Shown here in pieces: positions 1 to 8,200 of a DNA stretch of 21,982 bases. The position numbers and the translations under genes are program-made. How positions within the stretch are numbered: position 1 is the stretch's first letter; every line of letters starts with the position of its first letter. The stretch is from Ruminococcaceae bacterium UBA1425 (GTDB lineage Bacteria; Bacillota; Clostridia; Oscillospirales; Acutalibacteraceae): NCBI GenBank assembly GCA_002329365.1, contig DCUB01000051.1, positions 1 through 21,982 on the forward strand, written 5' to 3'. The notes under the pieces are model-generated. The model saw nothing but the letters and a program-made list of their open reading frames with translations. It did no database searches and had not been told where the DNA came from.

Positions 1-690
1 TGGGTCTTGGCAGCTTCGCCGTCATATGCCCAATCGCCCCAGTCGTGTCCGAGTGCCGGAACTGCCTCTGTGTATGTGCCGCCGCAGACGGTGCAGGTGT
101 AGAGCATTTCGCCGTCTGCATCGCAAGTTGCGGGAGTAGTTGCAACACCGTCGTCAAACGTGCAGGGCCCGGTCTGTGTCTGATCGGGATTATTCTTGTT
201 GTATCTTGAATGGGTCTTGGCTTCTGCGCCGTCATATACCCAATCGCTCCAGTCATATCCGAGAGCCGGTATTGCCTCTGTGTATGTGCCGCCGCAGACG
301 GAGCATGTGTAGGTCTTTATGCCGTCTTCCGTAACTGTCGGCTCAAGTGTTACAACGCCGTCGTCGAACGCGCAGTCATCTGTTTCGGTGTGGCTCGGAT
401 CATTTGCACAGGTGCGGGTGTGGGTCTTGGCAGCTTCGCCGTCATATGCCCAATCACCCCAGTCGTGTCCGAGAGCCGGTATTGCTTCTGTGTATGTGCC
501 GCCGCAGACGGTGCAGGTGAACGTCTTGACGCCGTCCGTTTCGCATGTTGCGTCAGATGTTACGACGCCGTCGTCGAACGCGCAGTCATCTGTTTCGGTG
601 TGGCTCGGGTCGTTTGCACAGGTGCGTGTATGGGTCTTGGCAGCTTCGCCATCATATACCCATTCGCCCCAGTCGTGTCCGTGAGGATCG
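1..690 (-). repeat. 210-bp tandem coding repeats (70-residue Cys-rich units)
   Basis: The sequence tgggtcttgg recurs at 1, 211, 421 and 631, exactly 210 bp apart and in frame, so at least three full units and a part lie in the window and the array continues to the left. Each protein unit begins near HDWGxWxYDGEAAKTH and ends near CTVCGGTYTEAIPALG. The full Cys pattern is THTRTC, DDC, ATC and CxxC. The 211-420 unit loses the Cys of ATC, and the unit entering the left edge replaces TRTC with an Asn-rich stretch. CxxCG...IPALGH repeats of this general style are known in surface proteins of gut Firmicutes; their ligand or metal content is not established here. Confidence 0.9.
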
Positions 691-3600
691 ATAACGGAGC
701 CAGTCGTAACAACAACACCGCAGCCGTCGCACTTGTAATCGCCCGTGTAGCCGGGTTCTGTGCAGGTTGCAGGAACTACGGTTGAAGGATCAAGCGTGCT
801 GCCGTTTGAACCGTGGTTGTTAGCATTGAATGAGCCGTAGGAAGCACCGCAGACTTCGCAGACTGCAAGAGCGTTACAGATGGCTGTTCCGCCGCTGTGA
901 TCCGCTGTTTCAACTTCACTGCAAAGCAAACAGGTGCGGCTGTGGGTTGTGCCGTTTGCATCGGCAGTCCACGGACCCCATTCGTGTTCGCACGCGCGTG
1001 CGCCGAAGGTAAGCACAGCGTTTTCGGACGAGAATGTCTGACCGAACTGAGCGCATATGTCGTATGGTAGAATTACCTTGCTTCCGACTGCCCTGACAAC
1101 AGCAGTTGAGCTACCACTTTCGGTCAATATCGTCGGGAACCAGTCATCAATGAATCCGACTGTAGTCGTAGAACCGTCAGAGGGAATCGTATCCTTAACC
1201 TTAAGTCTGAATGTAAACAAATCAACCGGAGCATCACTTGCACCAAATGTAAGAATGGTTGAGTACGGAGCGCCGACAGTACTGACCTGAGTAAGAACCA
1301 TCTTATATCTTGACATGAATTCGGTTGTCTGATAACTTGTCGGATATTTTACCGGGGTCGGATTGACCGTCAGGCAGTCAATGTCGTACTCGTCAACTAT
1401 TTCATCGGGAGCGACATCTGTTTTTATTGCCCTTGTACCAACATTTACGCTTCCAAGGTTTTCTTTCGTGTAAACTGTTCCTTGAGTATTGACAAAATCG
1501 AACGTGTCGGCATCATATACTACACCCATCAGCATTGTATACAGCAGGAAATCGGTGTATACCGAAACCGTAAAGGTAACTATGTCGCCGGCTTCAGGGT
1601 AGTAATTGTCTGCCCTAACAAAGTACTTAACATTCGCTTTCCACTCAGCTCTGTAGGGCATATTATATGAGGCTCCGCTGCCTACTTCAGTGTTTATTGT
1701 AGCAAGCACGTTTAAGATATTGTCGGCGGCAGCCAGAACCTGAGCCTGTGTGGTGAAGCTTGAAGTCATGTTCTTATAAGCGTAGGGAGTCGCAAGGAAA
1801 TCCGGAATCTCAGCCGCGGTAATGGTCTGGTTGAGAGCGGCTGCTACCATGATTATGGCTTCATCCGTGTAGTAGTAGAGGTTTAGGGTTGTGGGCAGAG
1901 CCTCTATGGCGTTTGTGATAGGCGTATAGTCAAGCTCTGTATTAACATCGGCAAATGACGCGTAGATGTCTGTATTCGCGGAAGCTGTGCCGCCGGTGAA
2001 TACGGGACCCTCGACGCTGCCTACATGCCATGCCTCGAACTCCTTGCTGTATAACGAAGCGTCGGGAGTTGTGGCGGGAAGGGTTATAGTCTGACCATAA
2101 AGGTAAGCATTCTGCTGGAACTGGATGTATGTTCCGTTGTCCGCAGCGTAATCATAATACTTATAGGTATAATAGACAGTGATTCTGTCGAGATATACCT
2201 TGAGTACTGTGCCGGACGGTGCAAGTACAGCTGAATCTACAGTAAGCCCTTCGTTTACATCAAAGCCGAGTGTTACATAGCTTTCGGGGTTTACAGAAAC
2301 AGTTTCGCCTACTGTGCCTGTGTATGGATATATTTCGGGTGAATCATATGTGCCCGATGTGTTCATCCTGTAGACTTCAACGTTATAGGATGCCTCACCA
2401 GGTTTAAAAGTTGCCGTGTACGTCGAGTCGGCTGTGATTATGTCTGAATCTGACGGAAGATCTGGTGTCCACTTGTCAAATACAAAGCCATCAGCCGGAT
2501 AAGTCGCGGGTTCTGTTATTGCTTCCCAAGCCGTACCCTTGAGAACCGTCTGAGGAGCTATAGCCTCAATTGTTCCGTTTGGTCCGCTCGCAAAGGATAT
2601 TGTCGCCCACTGTGTGGCGTCGTAAGAGAAGTTCGCGGTTACCGTTACATTGCTTGTAACCGTAGCAACGGCTCCCGTCCAGTTGTCGAACTTATAGCCG
2701 GGCGCCGCCTGATAAGACGGATACCAAGCTTCGTTCCACGGTGTGCCGGAATAGACCTGAACGGACGAAGTACCTGTTATTGTACCGTAGCTCGTGTTGT
2801 TGGATACAAACGTAACGGTGTACTGTGTTTTGGCTGTGTAATGAGCAACGAAATCAACATCCTCTGTGACTTCGAATGTGGATCCGGCATTGTAAGTATT
2901 CGCGCCGATTGTCCAGTAGTCGAAATCGTAGCCCTCAATCACGGGGCCTTCGGGAAGAGTTATTGAATCGCCGGACTCAATGTCAGGTATCGCAAGGCTT
3001 GTAAGCTCTGTTGTTCCGTCCTGCTCAAAGAACCTTGCCGTGTAGGTGGACGCAGCCTGGTTGATGGCAAATGTAGCCGTGGCGTCTTCGAGGTCGATGT
3101 AATGACCGAGACTAACCGGAACTTTACCAACAGATGTACCGTCATCAATTGAACTAACATATACCCTGTTCGAACTCCAGTTAACATCCTGATAAACAGC
3201 ATCATACGGAATAGAGATTGTAGAAGATGTTGTTGTTTCAGAATCAGCCGTAACGATTAATCTGAAGGAAGCGTATTCGGCTTCGGGTATTTTAATTAAC
3301 ATACCGCCGGAAGCAGAACCGTCCTTGCTTGTTGCAATGTTCAAGCTTACAAAGTTCATGTTTGTATATTCCGGCTTAACTGTTGTTCCGACTTTCCACG
3401 CGTACGGGAATTGCTGGGCTACAAGATTGTTGAAATTGCAAAGTCCTGTATATCCGGTGTTTGGATTACAGGTTTCAAAATAGTTCCATTCATACCCATA
3501 TATATCCTGCGCCTTGGGAAGAGTGCTTGCGTCGGCTAAGGTTGCAAACGGCGGAACCTGGTTCTTGAAAACATTATTATATTTAGTTGTTGTGTCAGCA

Positions 3601-3917
3601 ACGCCGTTATAGCAAGGCGAGAATACTGTTTTGTCGTACCATATTTGCGTGTAGACCGCAAAGGTGTAAAAATCGGTTGCGATTGAAAGACCAATCTCGA
3701 CGATATCGCCGGTAGAAAGGGCTGCACCGCTCTTTGCAAGAGGCGTTTTTACCTCGTTGCCTCCTCCGTCGGTAGTGATCTTGTAAAAGTTCAGTCCAAA
3801 ATCGGCTGTGCCTATCTCAGGATCACCGACAGGCTCAGCTGAAACAGCGAGCGAAAAGGCACTGAACGCAAGAATCACTGAGAGCATTACAGCAAGAATG
3901 CGTTTTGCTGTTTTCAT
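1..3917 (-). CDS. Large secreted surface protein with cohesin-like, InlB-like and Cys-rich repeats (3' end cut by window edge)
   Basis: Reading the minus strand from an ATG at 3917 gives an uninterrupted frame of 1305 codons that leaves the window at base 1, so the C-terminus is missing. An AAGGAGG site lies about 12 nt upstream. Residues 1-27 form a signal peptide (Lys/Arg start, hydrophobic core, Ala-rich cleavage site). Approximate modules in order: a cohesin-like beta-sandwich at 30-280 (GDIVEIGLSIATDFY); three or four InlB B-repeat-like units at 285-590 with the GYxFDxW and F.A.. pattern; a helical FIVAR-like stretch at 655-742; a second sandwich at 745-955 (GDIVTFTVSVYTDF); and a Cys-rich region from 956 on that passes into 70-residue repeats. 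The sandwiches resemble that of the gene just upstream (3996-5156), from which this gene is separated by 78 bp, so cotranscription is likely. The function is unknown; an extracellular adhesin or scaffold is an inference. Any anchor or dockerin would lie beyond the edge. Confidence 0.9.
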   Translation of the reverse strand, partial: MKTAKRILAVMLSVILAFSAFSLAVSAEPVGDPEIGTADFGLNFYKITTDGGGNEVKTPLAKSGAALSTGDIVEIGLSIATDFYTFAVYTQIWYDKTVFSPCYNGVADTTTKYNNVFKNQVPPFATLADASTLPKAQDIYGYEWNYFETCNPNTGYTGLCNFNNLVAQQFPYAWKVGTTVKPEYTNMNFVSLNIATSKDGSASGGMLIKIPEAEYASFRLIVTADSETTTSSTISIPYDAVYQDVNWSSNRVYVSSIDDGTSVGKVPVSLGHYIDLEDATATFAINQAASTYTARFFEQDGTTELTSLAIPDIESGDSITLPEGPVIEGYDFDYWTIGANTYNAGSTFEVTEDVDFVAHYTAKTQYTVTFVSNNTSYGTITGTSSVQVYSGTPWNEAWYPSYQAAPGYKFDNWTGAVATVTSNVTVTANFSYDATQWATISFASGPNGTIEAIAPQTVLKGTAWEAITEPATYPADGFVFDKWTPDLPSDSDIITADSTYTATFKPGEASYNVEVYRMNTSGTYDSPEIYPYTGTVGETVSVNPESYVTLGFDVNEGLTVDSAVLAPSGTVLKVYLDRITVYYTYKYYDYAADNGTYIQFQQNAYLYGQTITLPATTPDASLYSKEFEAWHVGSVEGPVFTGGTASANTDIYASFADVNTELDYTPITNAIEALPTTLNLYYYTDEAIIMVAAALNQTITAAEIPDFLATPYAYKNMTSSFTTQAQVLAAADNILNVLATINTEVGSGASYNMPYRAEWKANVKYFVRADNYYPEAGDIVTFTVSVYTDFLLYTMLMGVVYDADTFDFVNTQGTVYTKENLGSVNVGTRAIKTDVAPDEIVDEYDIDCLTVNPTPVKYPTSYQTTEFMSRYKMVLTQVSTVGAPYSTILTFGASDAPVDLFTFRLKVKDTIPSDGSTTTVGFIDDWFPTILTESGSSTAVVRAVGSKVILPYDICAQFGQTFSSENAVLTFGARACEHEWGPWTADANGTTHSRTCLLCSEVETADHSGGTAICNALAVCEVCGASYGSFNANNHGSNGSTLDPSTVVPATCTEPGYTGDYKCDGCGVVVTTGSVIDPHGHDWGEWVYDGEAAKTHTRTCANDPSHTETDDCAFDDGVVTSDATCETDGVKTFTCTVCGGTYTEAIPALGHDWGDWAYDGEAAKTHTRTCANDPSHTETDDCAFDDGVVTLEPTVTEDGIKTYTCSVCGGTYTEAIPALGYDWSDWVYDGAEAKTHSRYNKNNPDQTQTGPCTFDDGVATTPATCDADGEMLYTCTVCGGTYTEAVPALGHDWGDWAYDGEAAKT

Positions 3918-3945
3918 ATGTTTCGTTTTCCTCCTTAAATCTTTT

Positions 3946-3974
3946 TTGGTTTATACCAATTCGCATATTGCGAA
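3946..3974 (-). other. Two adjacent small inverted repeats between secreted-protein genes
   Basis: In the 78-bp gap there are two short perfect stems side by side: TTGGT/ACCAA around a TTAT loop (3946-3959), and TTCGCA/TGCGAA around TAT (3960-3974). On the minus strand the run that follows is A-rich rather than T-rich, so this is not a standard terminator. They may help mRNA stability or be chance in AT-rich sequence. Confidence 0.3.
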
Positions 3975-3995
3975 CAAAACCCGATTGTTGTGTTA

Positions 3996-5156
3996 TTATT
4001 CGTACTCAACAAAGAAATTTGTGCTTACATGCTTCTGATTAATGTAACCAAGCGGTGTGCTCGCCCACATCAAAACAGGACCGTAATCATCACTCGTCAC
4101 GATGTTGTCGCCGGTAACATCACATGCCAGAAACTGCGCATCATCCCAAACATTTTCAAACCATGAAAAGCTGTATTCATTCATGCTTGCTCCAAGAACA
4201 AGGTTAGCATCGCTGAAATCACATCTTCCGTCTCCGTCAACATCGCCGAACAATACAACAGTATATGTATTAATGAGGTTGCCTCTTGCATCGAACACAC
4301 TTACAACAGCTCCTGTGCTGCATGTTTGCAGGCTGTTCTTCTGAATTGTATATGTTGCGCCGCCTTCAGTCGAAACATACTGTGCAAAGTCGGACTCAGA
4401 ATAAATTGCGGTGTTTTCAGATGCTACCTTGGTAAGACCGTAAATATACCCACGCTCATTATCAATGATTGTATCAGTATTTATACGGGGAATAAGCGCC
4501 GCGACCGTTCTGTAACAGTTTACCGTTTCTTTTGTACAGGTTACCGTGAGGTTTGCCTCATCAATAACGTATACAACGGCATTTTCGGGATCTGACGTGC
4601 CCTGATAGTAGAACAGCGACTTATACGCGCTTGTTGTCGGGACTATGATATCGCCCGAGGTTGTAGCCGGGGCATCCTTTATCCGAAGCTGGAATGTAAT
4701 GCAGTTGGCACCCGTCGGTTCGTAATAGTAGTTCAGCCTGCCGTTGTTTGACTGACCGAGCCACTGAATTAACAGACAACCGTAGTTGGTTGAGTTGTAT
4801 GCGCCCGAGTGAACCTCCGTTTCACCGGTTGCGTCCGCCGACGTCAGACTTGAACCTGCGACGGCAAGCGAGCCGAAAGCCTGAACGTTACCCGGGTTAT
4901 CCTCATCAATCGTTACAAGCTCAAAGATTCTGGACGAAAACATGACCGGCCAGCGCATACCTGTACAGTAATAATTAGTTGAAATATTCAGCGTGACCGT
5001 GACTATCTCGCCCGGATAAAGCCCCGCGTCGATATCGGCGGTAAACACAAGTCCTATGGTTCCCGTTTCGCCCGCAGCAGTGGCTCCGAACGACAAAGAT
5101 GCAAACACGAGGAGGACCGCAAGCGCAACAAGCACTGCTCTCTTTAATATGTTCAT
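3996..5156 (-). CDS. Secreted protein with cohesin-like domain and C-terminal dockerin-like module
   Basis: This is a 386-residue protein with an ATG start at 5156 and a GAAGGAGG site just upstream. Residues 1-28 are a signal peptide (MNILKRAV, long hydrophobic core, ATAA). Residues about 30-215 read as a cohesin-like beta-sandwich (GEIVTVTLNISTNYY, then an ITFQLRIKD strand). Residues about 215-300 are a module with the pattern IYGL...GG.Y...TG..V.V...L...Y.VV.FGD that is also present in the 1500-residue neighbour. A dockerin-like pair of calcium loops follows: DVDGDGRCDFSD near residue 305 is canonical, and DVTGDNIVTSDD near 346 is weaker, with Asn where Gly is usual. The two loops are about 41 residues apart, longer than in common type I dockerins. 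No catalytic domain is visible. It is the middle gene of three, 81 bp after one and 78 bp before the next. A cohesin-like plus dockerin-like layout would suit an adaptor in a surface assembly; that is inference. Confidence 0.88.
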   Translation of the reverse strand: MNILKRAVLVALAVLLVFASLSFGATAAGETGTIGLVFTADIDAGLYPGEIVTVTLNISTNYYCTGMRWPVMFSSRIFELVTIDEDNPGNVQAFGSLAVAGSSLTSADATGETEVHSGAYNSTNYGCLLIQWLGQSNNGRLNYYYEPTGANCITFQLRIKDAPATTSGDIIVPTTSAYKSLFYYQGTSDPENAVVYVIDEANLTVTCTKETVNCYRTVAALIPRINTDTIIDNERGYIYGLTKVASENTAIYSESDFAQYVSTEGGATYTIQKNSLQTCSTGAVVSVFDARGNLINTYTVVLFGDVDGDGRCDFSDANLVLGASMNEYSFSWFENVWDDAQFLACDVTGDNIVTSDDYGPVLMWASTPLGYINQKHVSTNFFVEYE

Positions 5157-5184
5157 CTTTTTCCTCCTTCTATAATATTTTGTT

Positions 5185-5216
5185 TCTCTGCCGGAAGTTG
5201 CCGCTTCCGGCAGAGA
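5185..5216 (-). other. Perfect 13-bp hairpin between secreted-protein genes, no U-tract
   Basis: TCTCTGCCGGAAG (5185-5197) pairs perfectly with CTTCCGGCAGAGA (5204-5216) around a 6-nt loop. It begins 22 bp after the stop of the 1500-residue protein and ends about 15 bp before the ribosome site of the next gene. On the minus strand the following bases are A-rich, and on the plus strand GTGG follows, so it lacks the T-run of an intrinsic terminator in either direction. A transcript-stabilising or processing stem that sets the relative dose of the two proteins is the more likely role. Confidence 0.6.
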
Positions 5217-5237
5217 GTGGTTTATAAATCCGATTGC

Positions 5238-8200
5238 TTAATACCATGTGAGGTAATCCGAATATGAGTTGGATGACTGATTAATTTCACCATAAACATC
5301 AAAGCAAAGCAACAGTACATTGCGATCCGCTACATCAAGTCTTCCGTCATGGTTGACATCACACGCGTAAATAAACGCGTTGTCATCCATTGTATAATAG
5401 CCCCATTCATATTCCATATTTTCAACATCATACATCATTTCATAGTCTGAATTTTCGTATCTTCCGTCGCCGTTAATGTCGCCGAAGAAAACAACCCAGT
5501 ATGATTTGATTAAGGTCTGCTTGGTGCTGTCGGTATAGACCATAACCCTTGTACCGGTACCTCCATCTCTTCCGGATAGATTGTATGTCTTATCCACTTC
5601 ATAGTAAGCTCCGCCTTTTGACTCAATCTTTCCGTCAAGCATGGGGTTCCACTCATCAAGACCATAAATGAAGTTTACGGGAAGACCGTCAAGGAAGCTG
5701 ACTGTGCCTGTGTCTTCAATGAGTGATAATGGATCAACGTCAGGAATGGGCTCGATTCCGGGTTCTTCGGAAATTTCGGCTTCAAGACCGGCAAAGGCGT
5801 CGTTGAGCGCCGTGCAGGCGTTGTCGACAAGGAGCTGGTTATCCACGCTCCACGTGAGCTTGGCGTCCAAGACTGCAATCGCGTTCTCATATGCTGTCGC
5901 AAACGCATCCCATGAAAGAGCTGTGTAGACTTGCGGATTGTTGCCCGCCTCGTAAACAGACCTCGCGGTATCAACCGCTTCACTGAGCTGTTCATAGTCG
6001 ACGGTTTGTACAAGCCTCTTTGTCGCAGCGATAAGCTCCGAACGTGCTCTGTTGACCTTAGACTGGCGAAGTCCGTCGCTCACAAGGTATTCGGTGCCGT
6101 TTACAGTTGCTCCGATAGGCTCGGCCAGAACAGCGTTTGCAAAGTTTCTGGCGTTGACGAAATCTTCCCACGCGTCGTTGGAGTAATGATCCCATACAAC
6201 CGCATTTGCCGGACCAATCAGATCTTCAAGGTGTTCTGTATACGCTCTTACTCTTATCAGGCGGTTGCCGTAAAGAGTTAATCTGTGACCGACATAGGCA
6301 GCCTCGATGGTGTCGATATCCTCGCCGTCCTCCCACTTTTCAATGAGTCTTTCGGCGCTCTTCTTTTCTTCCTTGAAGCTTGAGTATGTGTGACCTACAT
6401 AGTCCTCTCTGTCGAAGTACGTATAGCCGTTCTCGTAGTATTCTACGTCGACCTCTACACCTTCTTCGTTCAGCTTTGTGGCGCAGGGAGGAACGAAGCT
6501 TTCAAGAGCCGTCTTGACCGACGCGGCTCCGCTTGAAAGCGAGCCGCCCTCAAGCTGCTGAACCGCCGTGTAAAGATTGTATGCGGCGTCTTCATAACGA
6601 GAGGCGTGGGTACTACCGAAGGAACCGATCTGACGCGGACGATAAATTATTGACGCCGCCTCCGTAAGCGAGGAGATGTAATAATCCCAAACCTCGGAGC
6701 CCGTTACGGTTGTCGTAACAGTGCCTTCTTCCTCATTATCGATTTCTTCTGTGTAGTAAGGTTTGTATGTGACTTCGTATTCACCCTGATCGTAGTTCGA
6801 CTGCTGACGATTTGACCTGACGGCGCTGTTGAATATTGAGGGCAGGTCGAAATCGTCATAGAAATATACGAAGTGGTTAAACGAAATCTGCTCGCTGACA
6901 ACGCTTGTTTTCGTTGCGAAGAAGACGAACGTTGTCTGGTATAAACCGTTGGCGGGACGCATGGCATTCTCGGCAACAGTGTACGGCTGATACGGCCATG
7001 CTCCGCCGGACCTTGTTGTAGAAATGGGGGCAAGCGGTGTCACGCTTACACCGCAGTTGGCAAGTGTGGGGTTAATGGTAGAGCTCTGAAGCGTGAAGGT
7101 TGAGTTCTCCACATGCTGCGTTGCCTTACTGGAAACGTTTCTTTGAAGTGTGAACGTGATGTCCTCAAGGTCCTGTACTTTGCTCTTCTGGTTAAGATAC
7201 TTGTAGGTCGCGTAAACAAGATGCATGTTCTCGTCAGTTAAATCGTACGGTCTTCTGTAATCGCTGTCGTCCTGTTCGCCGGAAATGTAAGTGAAAACAG
7301 TTGCCGTAAGAGGATTGGGCGTCATAACATTGCCGTTTTCCTCGAGAACGTTGTAGGTGATGGTAATGCGAAGAACGGAATTGAGATAGTTGTTCAGCGT
7401 TCCGTTAATCGTGAACGTCCTTGACTCGCCGCCGTTGATATCGGCAGTGTTGTAGGAAACCGTAATGCCCGGCTTGTTTGTCTGAACGCTGAGTATTCTG
7501 TATTTGTAAAGCTGATCCCTGATCGTATTACCGTTGTATTTGTCTTTGTACGCTGTGTTGATACCGCTTGAGCCGTTAAACATATAGAAGGTTGCTGCTT
7601 TTGCGGGATCCAGCGCTTCGGGGATGCCTATATACGGATAACCGAATTCCTGCGGGGAGCTGAGACCCATTGAGGAGCAGAGGAGCGGCAACAGAGAGTC
7701 AAATATTGTCGCCGCACGGTTGTTCAGACCTGTGATAAGCTGGAATATCATGCTTGACAGTATCTCGGGGTTAAGAAGATCCTCAAGCGAATAAGGTGTT
7801 TGATTGCTTAAAAAGGTTTCCGGTATAACGAAGTTTATGATGGCGACTATTCTGCCGAGAAGAACTTCTATAATTGTATTGTTAAAGTCAGCGTTCTGGC
7901 TGTCGTTCCTCTGAAGCAGCGAAAGAATACCGGGGATGTTGAGATCTATCAAATTGTACAGAATGTCGTCATAGATGATATCGTACAGGTTGTCTCTCGC
8001 AACGCCGTATTGATTGTTCGGCAGCCAGGTTGGCGAGAATATGCTGAACACAAGTGAGCTGAGCCTCTCCCAGCCGTCGTCTCCGCTGATGCCGGAAACA
8101 AAACCGCCGTAGTTGGTCTCTATCCAGTTGTAGCACGCGTTGACAAGGTCGTAGAACGAAATGCCGTAATCAAGATCCATGTTTGTAACCTGATTAAGTC

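Noticed and set aside
210..785. 191-residue plus-strand frame over the repeats
   Set aside because: It is the antisense of the Cys-rich repeat array; its repetitive pattern follows from the 210-bp period and the minus-strand frame has signal peptide, ribosome site and domains.
5185..5216. Intrinsic terminator between the secreted-protein genes
   Set aside because: The stem is strong but no T-run follows it on either strand.
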